A stretch of DNA of 64,000 nt from assembly GCA_963920575.1 (NCBI GenBank), contig OY986973.1, forward strand, positions 14,742,062 through 14,806,061. The letters run 5' to 3'. Below, piece by piece: positions 46,265 to 58,402 of this stretch. Numbering within the stretch: position 1 is the first letter of the stretch; every line of letters begins with the position of its first letter. The notes beneath the pieces were generated by a model, which saw nothing but the letters and a program-made list of their open reading frames with translations, ran no database searches and was not told where the DNA came from. A program made the translations under genes and the position numbers. This DNA comes from Narthecium ossifragum. Its lineage: Eukaryota > Streptophyta > Magnoliopsida > Dioscoreales > Nartheciaceae.

Positions 46265-49200
46265 TTCTGCCAAACATTTAATATTAACGCTTTTTGGAAA
46301 TCATGATTAGTTGATGTTAGAAAAATATCCTACACTCAATGCATGACTTCATCTAACAGTAGTAGTAGCTAGGTTGATTCAAAATAAAATATATTATTAT
46401 TATTCATAGGTGAAGAGTGTCAAGTGGGTGACAACTAAGCAACAAGCTTAGTTGATGATAATATTAACTAGGAACAAAGTTTTCGAGTTGTCTGTCATTA
46501 CATGTGTCAAATCGAAATCCAATTTGAATCAGGGGGCGAGCTAGAAATTACCAGAATTTATTTTTCAATAAATGGAGCATGGTTCCATTCGGCAATCAGA
46601 ATCAGATGAACTAATTATACTGTGTGATTCATATGCCAATTATTCATTAATCTAGCAAATTTTGATTCCGATGATGTTTGGTTGAGTTATTCTTATTTTT
46701 TTGTTACGCTAGGATTGTGGTGATTAGTTCGTCTCATATCCGGATCAAAATGCTAAATGGAGTGGTAAATGCAGACAATTAACAGTGGAACTAAATTTAA
46801 ATATGCTCCATGTTTTGGGAAGATTGAAGTTTATTGTCAGTAGCATAAATTGCCAGGAGCTATGGTGGAGAAAAACTGGTGCACTAGTCAATAGTAAGGA
46901 TATTTCAGGTCTGACAAATTGTGTCAACCAATCAAGAGGAAGGAAAAAAAAGGTTTCCTGCATGACTTTTCACACCACTTGTACACCGTATGATATAGAA
47001 ATGAGAGCACTCTAGCATGTTACCTGCTGTGAATGATCTCCGGATCAGCAAAGCCTGTTCAATCCCCAATCCCCATTGAAAAACCAAGCTACCGGAGAAG
47101 AAATTAAATTAGGGTCAATAGCTTCTTGGTGCTGGCTAGGATCCCCTTTATTACCATAGTATAGTTGCTGAAGAATCCTAGCTACCTATTATCCACTTGT
47201 AGTCACCTATCTGATTCAACTACTAAAAACAGGATATACATTTAATATTACCGTACTAAGAATACATCAATCGATAATCTGCCAAATATTTGTACCGAGT
47301 CACTTATTCTATCATCACCACTAATTACTCAAGCTCTCAAATTCAAATCAGGAACACATGCATAGTTGATAGATCACCATGTTCACACAATCATTTGCAT
47401 GTCAATCCAAGCCAAAGCATATAAGTAAAACATCTAACAATTCTTACCTCAATCTATTCAGCACCACCACCTTCCAAATCTACTGAGGTCTCTGCTAACA
47501 TTACATAACCATGAGTAGAGAGGAACTGACCTCCTTATATACAACACTCCACCACTAGACCATAGCATATCATTAAAGCATATACAAACAAAATCTACCT
47601 ACTTTCTATGATAGCAACACAACTATGACATAGACCAGGCATATCCAACATGAAGCCAAAATCTCGGTTACAGGTCCAATAGCATTGTATCTAGCCCGAT
47701 CAACAAAGTTTGGATCACATGTTCAAACAACAAATATATATTATACTAATGTCCAACAGTATCCGGACTGCATGATCACATGCATCCACAGCCTTTGTCT
47801 TGTCATTATTTCAGCTCTGAAATATCACTTTTCTGCAGATACAACAAATGTAGATGAATGCACAGAAGTAACTCACTATGCCAAGAGAGGGAAAAATGGC
47901 AGCAAGAAAAACCAAGCTCTCATCAGAAGTAACATTTAAAAAAGATTATTGCAGTGCATTGATTCATTTTAACTATTGTGCCAGGGACCTTTTCTTGTGA
48001 AGAATTCTACAATTAAGAAGCCAGATAAAAAGGTTGTTCAAAAAAATGCTTTGTTGGCAATCATTAATCATGTCAAGTCAAAGAAAATAATCACATAAAG
48101 CTATTTATATTTTTTACTTAGAGATCATGATAAATATACTATTGCAGTGCATTGCTTCATTGTAACTAAATGCATAAATAGCAAACAATTCCAGCAAAGA
48201 AGCAAGCAAAACTAAATCAATGGCTTCATTCTAAAGTCTCCCCAGACATTAGCCAAGAAATTAGGAAAAATGTGAAGATTTTCTACATCTTCACAGCTCA
48301 TTTTTTCTGAAAAGATAACAGCTTTCAGGAGCATAAATGATGCCTAATTAAGTAAAGAATCATACGCAAGTTGGAATCTTTTGTAGTTTTCATGAGAAAA
48401 AAAAGTTGTGGAATAATATGTAGACTAATGCGCTATCACTTAAAGAAGGACCAATCCTTATAAGTCCAAGTCAAACCCAAGTTGCTTACTTGCATGGAAT
48501 AATATCTTTAGATCATGGATAAGTGCCATTGACTTAATTCGGTCAAGTTGGCATGAAAGAAGAATTTATGGAAAAATGAGGATGGAATAGTATGAACTGT
48601 TCATGATAGATTACAAGATACATCAACAATGTTTATAAATGGCAATCTTTTCCCTAACATGTGATAGCAGATGCTAGAAGCTCATCTAGGCATGCAAGAA
48701 GAATTTATGGAAATTGAGGATGGAATAGTGTTCAACTGTTCATGAAAAATTACAGGATACATCACAATCTTTATAAATAGCATTCTCCTAACTTTTGATA
48801 CTTGGGCATCTTCACCTTCAATAAAGAAGTTATAGATGTCAAACATGAGAATATCTCTCTCTCTCTAGTGCTGTGGACATGAGAATATATTCCCATATAG
48901 GGAACAAACAACAGAAGAATAATAAGGCATAAATGGATATGGATAACACTTATGGATAAGGCCATGACCTCTATAAGTACTCATGTGACACAAGGCATTC
49001 ATAGTATCTCACTGCAAGAGATAGGAGAGTGCTCTTACTTGAAGGTAAGAGTGGCTTTGGTAGCCAAGAATGACTTGCCTATGTCCTTAATTCTAAGGTT
49101 TCAATGGCTCAATCAAGCAACCTTGTTGCTGGATTTATAGGCAGTCTTCTTGGCTAATCAGAGTGGCTCTTATCTCTCATGCTAGACCTACAACGCCTTG

Positions 49201-50067
49201 TTATTGTCAATACATGTGCATGCATTAGGTTTTGTAGGTATCAACCATTAGACATCTTATATGAGGACAACATGCTTCTACTTGTCCCCCAATTTTGTAA
49301 TTTTGGTTTCCGTTTTGTAGCTCTACACCAGCCTTTGGGCTCAGTTTCTCAGGAAAAAAAAATACTGTCATTGGTTAGTGCAATGTGCTTGATCTGCCTA
49401 CATGATTGCAATTATCTTCTTTGAAAAGTTAAAGACGAATAGTTAGTAATCATCTATAAGCTTCTTCTAGTGTTTGTGGGCTATTGAGTCCATTTTTCAG
49501 TTATGAGGAGCCTTCCTATGGTTAACTAGTATTTATTTAGCCCATCACCATCACCGACAGGGAGTTTCAATGTTTTCCTTAATGGCGAAGCTTTAACTTG
49601 GCATGGGATCTCTAAACCCATCTATGGCTTTAGTTGATTTCAGACAAATTGTGGTGAGGGAATAGACAAACTTCAGGATATTCCAAGGATATGTCTATGG
49701 TTGCAGTAAATTCGAACCCTAAGCTTATGCTAAATTTTAAAAAAGAGAGCTTAATTAAGAAAGGATCACCTAGATTAGTTCATCGCATCCAGTCCGGATC
49801 ATTCCTGCCATCCGCGTTGGGGTCATCTTCCCGCATCCCATAGGGCGTCCGGCCAGAATTAAGTTGTTCCGTAGTGGATTATGGATCATGTGGAGTATTC
49901 GAAGTAGACAAATGTTGGCGATAGGCATATGGGTATGGCATTTGCATGGGAGGCCATATCGGTGGTTGATATGATGCTGCATGATATGTGAAATTCGAAG
50001 ATGGCTGCGTTTGGCTATTCACTTAAGGTGAGTCAAACTGCTTCATCCGAGCATCTACCCATTTGCT
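46265..50067. other. 3.8 kb AT-rich interval between the Harbinger ORFs
   Basis: No gene with recognisable motifs. It contains a ~100 bp direct repeat (gcatgmaagaagaatttatgg at 48551 and 48690) and a ctctctct run near 48858. The frame at 46785-47015 has no family resemblance. Confidence 0.5.
48551..48786. repeat. Direct repeat, 139 bp period
   Basis: Both copies read through atgaggatggaatag-like, gttcatga and acatcaacaatstttataaa sequence with scattered differences. Confidence 0.8.
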
Positions 50068-50785
50068 CTATAAAGTAGCGTCATTGAGACATATGAATCC
50101 CTGTCTTTGTGTCTCATCTGCAAATACCGAGGTCAGATTGACCAACTTGTCAGGTGTTATGTCAGGCAATTTATGAGCCACCGCCATACAAGTTGGAAGG
50201 GAGTAATCGCTGGATCTGCGCATCGCCTGCTCTTTCATATCAAACTTCCTTTGTAATTGTTGTGCAAGTAGACGTGCCCCTGCACCCGTGCCTCCAACCA
50301 TCTTCTTCTTACCTTTGTTCACAAGCTCCGGTCGACGACGCTTGCTTCCGGACGAACCAGATGCATCCGTGCCAGTGGCCACCCCCCCCCCCCCCCCCCC
50401 CCCCCCTCTTGTAGCTGGTGTTTGTGGCGTGTCTTGGGATATTGGCTCACTGTCGTATGCATATTGCGAGCCATCACCGTATCTTGATGGCCTAGACCCT
50501 CCCCCATAGTCTACCTCTTCCCTAATATTAATACCAGATATACGCGATGGGTTAGTCTGAGGAGGGGGTGACTGAGCATCGGTCGTTGTATCCGATGATC
50601 CCGTGTTCTCTGTCACTTCCTCTGCATCTTTCTCTGTATTCTGCTGTGTATTCTGCTCTGCATTCTTCCGGTTGGTGGAATATCTAAACTCCCCAGTTGC
50701 AGTATTCTTGCTCGTTAGGAGTTCCATTACTTCATAGAAGACATAAAGCTTGTCTTTGAGAGGAGCGAATTTCCTACGATTCTGG
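50068..50785 (-). CDS. Harbinger companion protein, Myb/SANT-like, C-terminal part
   Basis: In PIF/Harbinger elements this protein binds terminal sequences and brings the transposase to the nucleus. The visible 239 codons are open up to the assembly gap and probably continue into it. From the gap: RKFAPLKDKLYVFYEVMELL and ATGEFRYST (tail of the Myb-like domain), an acidic Gln/Thr-rich linker, a glycine run encoded by a poly-C tract (50383-50406), a basic cluster SGSKRRRPELVNKGKKKM likely to be a nuclear signal, and a helical LLAQQLQRKFDMKEQAMR tail. The stop is at 50068-50070. The homopolymer makes the frame there sensitive to assembly error. No stop is seen, in contrast to the transposase. 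Confidence 0.75.
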
Positions 50786-50985
50786 NNNNNNNNNNNNNNN
50801 NNNNNNNNNNNNNNNNNNNNNNNNNNNNNNNNNNNNNNNNNNNNNNNNNNNNNNNNNNNNNNNNNNNNNNNNNNNNNNNNNNNNNNNNNNNNNNNNNNNN
50901 NNNNNNNNNNNNNNNNNNNNNNNNNNNNNNNNNNNNNNNNNNNNNNNNNNNNNNNNNNNNNNNNNNNNNNNNNNNNNNNNNNNNN
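50786..50985. other. Assembly gap (200 N)
   Basis: Exactly 200 undetermined bases, probably a placeholder. It hides the start of the Myb-like ORF and possibly a Harbinger end. Confidence 1.
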
Positions 50986-51176
50986 ACACCCTCTGTCAAG
51001 ATAAATGATCGATCTTCCTTACAAGGAAGATCGATCATCCTTAGACGAGACAGAACGCTCCAACAGAAATGATCGATCCTTCATAATCGGCAGAGAAGAG
51101 TGAGTAGTGTCTGAGATCCAATTTTTTGGATTTAACCTTTCAAAACATATCGAACTCAAACCAAACTTGGTAGGCA
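50986..51176 (-). repeat. LTR family A fragment
   Basis: Three GATCGATC octamers (51007, 51029, 51070) and aaccaaacttggt near 51157 match the GATCGATC tract and its flank in the LTR at 19698-21872 (near 21155). Confidence 0.6.
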
Positions 51177-51400
51177 TGTAACACCCCGGCCCTCCACTGG
51201 GCCCCGGTCCGACCAGGATACACCCGAGGGCCCCACCCGACACAATATTGTCCGCTTTTGGCTCACCGCAGAAATCTGGGAAAACTTCCCAGTAGGTCAC
51301 CCATCGTGTGACTACTCCAGGTCGAGCACGCTTAGCCATGGAGTTTTCTGGCGGATCACTGGCATCACGGCTTTAAAACGCGTTGTATCTATTAAGGGCT
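51177..51400 (-). mobile_element. Cassandra-like TRIM LTR
   Basis: On the plus strand it begins tgtaacaccccggccc and includes gacacaatattgtccgc, then a 5S rRNA-like block and aaaacgcgttgt. Cassandra elements are short non-coding LTR retrotransposons whose LTRs carry a 5S-derived pol III promoter. Here it lies in minus orientation, as a single LTR. The right boundary is uncertain. Confidence 0.7.
51283..51352 (-). other. 5S rRNA-derived promoter segment
   Basis: Its reverse complement reads taagcgtgctcgacctggag followed by gatgggtgacctactgggaa. This corresponds to the A-box, intermediate element and C-box of plant 5S rRNA with some changes. It is only the internal part, not a full 5S gene. 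Confidence 0.75.
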
Positions 51401-51429
51401 TACTATATACTTATATCTCTTTATCTGTG

Positions 51430-51770
51430 CCTGAGCATTGCATACATCTTGATTGCATTAGAGGCATCTGAGGTTAGGCGGGCGATGATTTGGGTCGCCG
51501 ATCCGAGGCTCTCGGGTAGCTCGGATCTAGCCTTAGGACCGTGGCTGGGTAGTCAGGATTAGAGTGTGATTGTTTAATCAGAATCTCTTGTTATTGAGGA
51601 TTTGCGATAGTTGACTCTGATCAATGTTCGAGGTTTAGAGGACGTGTTGTCTTCCAAGGCCAAGTGCTAAGGATGGGTGTCGATGCGTTCCCGACGTAGT
51701 TCCCTAAGGCATGGTATTCCTGCTTGGGTAAGGGTGATTCACCAAGGCATGGTATTCCTGCTTGGGTGGT
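51430..51770 (+). repeat. LTR fragment related to families C and D
   Basis: ttaggcgggcgatgatttggg, gccgatccgaggctc and gctcggatctagccttagga match the LTR positions near 54150-54215 and 11040-11100. It has no ends of its own. Confidence 0.65.
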
Positions 51771-51773
51771 TCA

Positions 51774-52340
51774 CCAGTATGCTGGACAGAGGTTGAAGAG
51801 GCGTCACTCACCGGGCCAGACATCATCAGGCAATCTTTAGAGAGTTTGGCGCAGATCAGGCAAAGGCTCTTGACAGCTCAAAGCAGACAGAAAAGCTATG
51901 CAGATAGGAGGAGGCGACCGTTAGAGTTTGCAGTGGGGGACAAAGTGTTCCTGAAGGTTTCTCCGCGCAGAGGATCGATCAGATTTGGCAACAGAGGCAA
52001 GCTGACACCAAGATTCACGGGCCCCTTCGAGATCGTGAGGCGCGTCGGAGAGGTCGCCTACGAGCTATCGTTACCCCCACACATGTCCGCTGTTCATCCT
52101 ACCTTTCACGTGTCGATGTTGAAGAAGTATGTGTGAGATCCATCACATGAGATCAGAGTCGACGACCAGGTGCTCAGAGGCAGATCGATACCGTTAGTGA
52201 TGGTCCGTTGGAGGCATGGCAATACCGAAGAGCTGACTTGGGAGCGAGAGGACTGTGCAGGTAGGCTTAGAGTGCTTGTTTCCTTTTTCGGCCCTACCCT
52301 TATCGAATTTCGCGGACGAAATTCCTTTAAGGGTGGTAGG
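51774..52340 (+). pseudogene. Gypsy pol 3' end with chromodomain
   Basis: C-terminal integrase of a Tekay/Del-like chromovirus: RQKSYADRRRRPLEFAVGDK, then KLTPRFTGPFEIVRRVGEVA, HPTFHVSMLKKYV, a TGA at about 52134, and in the same frame DQVLRGRSIPLVMVRWRHG and EELTWERED, the chromodomain-like tail. A polypurine-type aagggtggtagg lies just before the LTR at 52342. Everything upstream of the integrase C-terminus is missing. Confidence 0.85.
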
Positions 52341-52341
52341 T

Positions 52342-55086
52342 TGTGAGGATCCATTCCTCCGACCCGGCTCGACCGCGTCGGTCGAGGGCCGATCTCTTCT
52401 TGGCCTGTTTCCGCGTCAAGCGCGATCGGCTAATCGCATAGCCTCTTTGTGACCCCAGGGGCAATTTGGTCAAATTGCGCCCTGGGGGTTGGATTCACAC
52501 GCGCGTAATGCACACACGGCCTTATGATGATGTATGTGTTTGAGTAGACCATTAGGAGAGCTACAGATCAGAGGATCTGAGTTGGATCGTGCGGATCGAC
52601 GTTTGATTGGCCGTGATTAGTTCTAGCTAATCTAACGGCCAGGATCCAAGATCAGCGGATCTTATAAGATCCGTTCTTTCTCTCCCGCAGCCGCTAGGGC
52701 ACTGTTGAGAGAGAGAGAGAGAGAGCTCGCGACAGAGAGTGCGAGGGAACGGCGCGGCGGATCGGAGAGAGAGGAGAGGCGGCGTCCGCGACTGTGACTG
52801 GCGGCGAGTTCGGAGGCGACAACGATCGCTGCGGAAGAAGAGGAGAGGGGAGTGATTTCTTCATCGGACGAAGCCCTTAGAGGTAGGGATTTCCTACCCA
52901 AATCTTGGATTTGGCCTCTAGAATTGCTTGAAGCATGCTAGCTTAGGATGATCGATGCTTTTTTGCTTCCGTGATTTTCTCTGTGGATTTCTTCTTCTTC
53001 CCCTGTTTTGCGATGGATCAAACATGAGTTGATGATGGGTTTTGTTGAGAAGTTGAATCCTCTTTGCTGGTTTGTTGTATTCTGATGCTATGCTCTGTTC
53101 TATGATGCTTGCTTTCTTCTTTGGTTCCTCCGGCGATGCAACCCATTTATGCTCTATTTCCTTTGGCTTTTCCGGCGACGCCTTGCTCTGTTTTCTTGCG
53201 TCCTCGTCTTCTTCGTCTTCCCTGTGATGCTTGTGCTAGGTTCTAGTGATTCCGAATAGGATCGTCTGGTGGTTGCTCTTCCCTCTCCCCTATTTCTTCT
53301 CCTGGTTGCTGCGGTGGGTTAGATCTCAGGTTCCTCTTTTTCACAGATCTTTTCCCCTGTTTTGGTTTGCCGGTACCTGAGATCGTCCTCCGACCCCTTA
53401 CAGATTTTCCCTCAAGCTTATGATGTTTGGTTTAGATTAACTGGCCAATCTTGGGTTTCATCGCTTGGTTGTCTCGCTGCAAGGGCTTGATCTCTGTTCT
53501 GGTTGCTGGGTTGTGAATTCCTCGTTCTTCCTTCTGTTTTGGATCTAAACCTATAGATTGGATGGTCAATGCACAATTGGCACTTGCTAGCACTCTTTCT
53601 TCTTTGAACTGGTTAGCCTCGGGTGTGTAGACGAGGTACTTGCGGATTTATTTCTTGCTGCTGAGATCTGCTTGTAGGTGTTCTCAATTGAGATGATAAC
53701 GGTAGCTTTCTTCATTGCCTTTCGAAGTGATTGATTGAGTTTTGCTATCGATCATGTACCTTCCGTTACCTGATTAGTTGATATTCATCCGTGCCATATG
53801 TCATTCCTCTATTAAATTCGTATACTTTCATGTTAATAGCTTTAATTATGCAGTATCATAGTATGTTCATGCCTAGGGCCGGCGGTGTGCCCGTTTCTAT
53901 TTTATTTGTGGGAATGTCTAGATCTGATTGGGCCGAAGGTGTGCCATTTTTCATGTGTTGAATGAGATTATCTATGATTGGAATATCTAATTAATATGCT
54001 TGACTTCTGTCTATCCTTAAATACTAGATTGATCATATAGCTATGTTATATCTTGTGGACATGTGATCGATGAATTGACATGTAGAGACACCTAGGCCTA
54101 GTTGTTTGAATAGGCTCATGCATGTTGTATGCATTAGAAGCATTAAGGCTAGGTGCGGGCAATGGGCTCGATCGCCGATCCGAGGGCTCGGGTAGCTCGG
54201 ATCTAGCTCTAGGACCGAGGTATGGGTAGGAGGATTAGGCCGAGATGGTGTGATTATAATCTTGTGTTGATTGAGGTTACAATCTAGATATACTCTTGAT
54301 TGATGATATTGAGGTGTAGAGGTCGTGTCTACCTTCGGTCAAGTGCTAGATATGGATGTCGATAGCCCTGACATTTGTCCCCACGAGGGATGGTGGTATT
54401 GAGACTGGGCAGGGTGGAACCTGGACAGGAGCCCGCAGTCGTGTTGTTTTCCCCTCGTTGTTGGGTGAGGGTGGGACCTGGACAGGAGCCCTCGGGGAAT
54501 CGACGAGGCTATGGTTTAGCCTCTTGGCATACTTAGCATTGACGAAGGTAGATACAGTTGCAGTTTACCCTTTCCTTGAGAGTGCCATAGAGTAAAACCT
54601 TACTGGGCTTTATGCTCACCCTACCCGGGTTGTGTTTTGCAGGTGCAGGCGCCGCTCCTTCCTCTTTAGTAGTCCCAGGCGGATCAGTTCTTGGAGGCGC
54701 TTCTACTTCGGATGGACTTTGAGGTTGTTGGCATATTGAGGGCTTTCGTTCAGCATTTTATATTTTATTTGATGTAGTTAAATCTTGGAGACTTATGCTT
54801 GTTATTTGAGAACAAATTATATAACTTTTAATTTTGATATTAATGACAATGCTGTTTATTTAAATGTCTAAAGTGGGTTGTAATAATGATATTAGTTGTG
54901 AATCTATTAATTATGCCCTCATGATTCTGTATTTGAATTTATCGTGAAATTGAGAAATTGTACAGGTTCCTTGTGTAAGAATTATAGAGGAGACTTTGTC
55001 AAAATTTTCCGCGCCCATTGATGATTTAACAGGTTTAGGTTGCTCATTTCCCGATCTGGATGGGTTTTCTGGGTCGGGGTGTGACA
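52342..55086 (+). repeat. Gypsy LTR, family D, ~2.75 kb, shared by two elements
   Basis: TGTGAGGATCCATTCC to GGGTCGGGGTGTGACA. On the left is a pol end and polypurine tract (so it acts as a 3' LTR) and on the right a primer site and gag start (so it acts as a 5' LTR). A GA microsatellite is near 52704-52723 and acctgcccg-type promoter-proximal sequence near 54630-54660. Same family as 32232-35060. Confidence 0.88.
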
Positions 55087-55089
55087 GTT

Positions 55090-55101
55090 TGGTATCAGAG
55101 C
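55090..55101 (+). promoter_or_regulatory. Primer binding site (initiator Met tRNA)
   Basis: tggtatcagagc, 3 bases after the LTR end. Confidence 0.9.
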
Positions 55102-55288
55102 AGGCTGTAGGTCCTTCTGGATAGGATTAGGTCTGCGGTTGAGATTTGAGCGGGGTTGGGATAGTTCTAAGTCTAGAACATCCTTGCATGTTTGACTTTT
55201 TGCTGAGTGTGATGTGTTTATTTTATTGATGTGATGATCTGTTTTGGTCTCTAACGGATAAACATCCGTGTCTCTCGTGTCTGTGCAG

Positions 55289-55308
55289 ATGGCGAGGAGA
55301 CGGGTACG
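55289..55308 (+). pseudogene. Gag start, interrupted after seven codons
   Basis: The ATG at 55289 opens MARRRVR, the same start as the gag at 32029, and is then cut by the Athila LTR at 55309. Confidence 0.85.
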
Positions 55309-56902
55309 TGATGTGCTGTCGCAGGCACTCAAAAATAAAACCAATACTCGTTAAAATAAATGTAGTAGTGCGAGTACGAGTCGATCCCACGAAGAGTGTT
55401 TAGCCTAGTTTTGTGCTAAGTGAACAAAGATGGGGGGTTTTTAAACGTGAGGAAAATAGTAAAGAAATAATCTAAAGCGAAGAAACAAGTTGAATCAAGA
55501 GAACAAACCTTGGTCTGAGTCAACATCCACCATCGGAATCCAACAACTTATCATAGATGCAAGTATCAATCAATTTATACCATGAATATTCACCGTCCGA
55601 ATTCAATTCGAATCTCTCCTCAATCTTAGTTAATTAGAAACAAGCGATCTAATCAACCCTAACTACTAAACAACCTAAGACAAGCGCTGTAGATTTAATC
55701 TAGTAGCAGCGTTAAGAATAGGGAGATCGATGAAGCTAAACAACACAAGCACAAGCGGTTGCATTTAATCTAGTTGAATATTCTTTCTAAGTCCTAACAA
55801 TCTCTGAAACGCAGTAGATTATTAAACCCTAGTTGCTTCGCAGATTAGAGGGATCAAACAATTCCGGATTTGATATCAAACCTAGCAGTAGATCACCATG
55901 AATAATAAACTAGTAGGCCTCCTAGCAATTAGACAAGGTAATCATGAAGATTTAATCTCAGAAGAACATCCAATACTCATGTATAAACTGAACAATAAAA
56001 ATAAATTAGATCTCACAGTTTCATTGATTCCGAGGTTTCAGTCTCCTCGACCAAGGATCAAGATTTAGCCACGCAGGGCCATCGAGAACAATTCTCCAAA
56101 AGATTTCATAAAGCAAAAGAAAACCTAGAAAAAATATAAAGGAGGACAAAGAGCAGCCAAGAGTGTCCAAGAATCCCCCCTCGAACCCTAGAAAGAGTCC
56201 AATTTATAGCCTTAAGTGTATCCACCCTCGGATTAGATCACAATCGTCGATTTTATTCACTGGGAAAGTCCGATCGATCCTTCTCGGGGTGTTGGATCGA
56301 TCAGTCTCATTAAACTCTTCAACTTCTATTTACGCCCGAATCCGATCGATCGAACTATAGGCGCTGGATCGATCGGATGCGTAAAAATCCACCTTCTCTG
56401 GCTATTTTTGAGTCCGATCGATCAAACTTTAGGTGTCGGATCGATCGGACCCCTTAGGATGGATGGATGGATCAATCGAACCATGTTCAGCCAAAAAATA
56501 CATGTTCTGTCACGATTCTGCATAGTCCGATCGATCCTTCTCTGGGTGTCGGATCGCTCGGACGTTCCAGCGTATTACTGTTCTGCCATCCAGACTGCGC
56601 CATCGGTACTAAAATTGCCGTAACTTCCTCTAGGAAACTCGGAATCACGAACCGTAAAATTCTCCAGAATCTAGACTTTAAGAGATTTCTAACCATATAT
56701 GGCACATCATCTAGTTCTTCATGAGCAGGTACAGATTAATCTTTAAAGTTGATCCATGCACTCTTTTCAGCTTCTTTTCGACTTAAGGACTTCAATTGCA
56801 TCCTAAATCAAAATATAAGAATAATGAGTGTATTTAGGAACTAAATAAGCACAGGAGACTAAGTATTAATGGATAAAAATATAATATTATGCATTCTCAT
56901 CA
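55309..56902 (-). repeat. Athila-type 3' LTR, 1594 bp
   Basis: On the plus strand it runs from tgatgtgctgtcgcaggc to gcattctcatca. The left end is repeated at 63926-64000, beside the primer site. At its right edge gtacgcccccacacttag is, in minus sense, a G-rich polypurine tract. It contains four pairs of CGATCGATC motifs in opposite orientation at 56265-56560. The left flank gtacg (55304-55308) is the expected target duplication; its partner lies beyond the window. Confidence 0.9.
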
Positions 56903-58402
56903 GTACGCCCCCACACTTAGCTTTTGCTCGTCCTCGGGCAAAACTAAAATTCACTCTACTCAAGATATCAAGGTTGCCACGCCATCAACAAAGAAAACAA
57001 TCAAGCTCTTCATAAGACTCATAACACATCATGAACAAATATTTTTAGACAACTTAAAAATCAATCAATAAGCATTTTCACTTGAATATGAAGCATAATA
57101 AATAAGTAGACCCTCACGGAAATTAACACTCAACTCTCATGTGTTTGAAGGGTATGTATTTCACTCAAATTCATTCCAATGAAAATGATCTACCATAGGC
57201 TTGCATATCTTCTCATTCTCCACCACTAGAATCACAACATAACACAAATCATAAGGACTTCAAAAGGTTGTAATGGGGTCCAGGATTAAGGTGGGAAATA
57301 TTTGGGAATGTAACTCAAAAGCCAATGGAACTAATGGAGAAAAAATGTATCAATAAGACATGTACAATCAATCACTCCGTTCAGCAATTTCTTCAATTTG
57401 GCTTTAAAGTACTCAAACCATATAACATTACCACATTGACAAAGAGATTGTTCAAAGGAATACTTTTTAACTCAAATAGTGAACAATCTTTTGCAAAAAC
57501 TTCCACCTTTGTAGAGATCATATATAAACATACCTCTTTCTTGGAGTATTAGGAGGATTCAAAAACATATTTTGCAACATGAGAAACAATTTCCTCCTTC
57601 ACTTTCTTTTCTTCTTTTCTTTTTTTTTTCTTTTTTCAGAAACAACATGCTCACAAATTGAGTATGAAAATAAACTCCACTTCACCAATCATAGCCATAC
57701 CACAAATCCAAACACCCCCACACTTGAACTTTCACACCCATACATGTCATAATGATGATCAATGCTCCACTAGTTTTATGGCTTGGGTAACGGAAATATT
57801 TTTTTTTCAGGTTTAAAGCTTGTAATGTGGGTTAACAATGAAGTCAATAAAGCTCAAAAGTGTTTAGCAAAGGGAAAAATTAATCACAAGGTAGGCTATT
57901 TGGCTTATGTAACTTATAATAAAGATGGCCTTAATCATGTTCATGTCTGCATGTGTCAATGTGACCTCGAATAGAATCAAAGCAAGTTCTAGGAAAACAA
58001 ATCCATGGAAGAATATCTCTCATGAAAGAAAATAGTGAGACTGATATGAATGTGTCAGTCTAGAGGCTCAAAATCTCACCAGCTTTTGTCTACTCATTTA
58101 GTCACTACAATCTCAAGAAAAATAACTCAACTAATTAATTCTAAGTCGCAAAATTACTCATTCAATCATGTTATGAATATGTCAAGCTTAACTAGTTCTC
58201 GGTCATGGCAAATGCAACCTAGATCTCCTCCCCCACACTTGAAACTGACATTGTCCCCAATGTAAGGTGGAATGCAAGGAAAAGCAAAAATAACTAAAAT
58301 GGAAATGCGAAAATAAAAAGAGAAAGGAACGAACTCCCCTTGGGTTGCCTCCCAAGCAGCGCCTTTATTTATTATCGTTGGCTCGACTTCATGCTTACTT
58401 CT
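56903..58402 (-). other. Athila internal non-coding region between pol and 3' LTR
   Basis: This is where some Athila elements carry an env-like frame. I see only short frames and a T-rich run (57600-57640), so no env-like gene is supported. A second cccccacacttga motif occurs near 58228. Confidence 0.6.

Noticed and set aside
47640..47700. Short similarity to transposase exon 2 (aaaatctcggttacaggtc)
   Set aside because: Only about 20 bases match, too little to claim a duplicated exon.
51283..51352. A functional 5S rRNA gene
   Set aside because: Only the internal control region is similar; the 5S ends are absent and it lies within a retroelement LTR.
56903..58402. An env-like gene of the Athila element
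   Set aside because: Only short frames without transmembrane or signal features are present.
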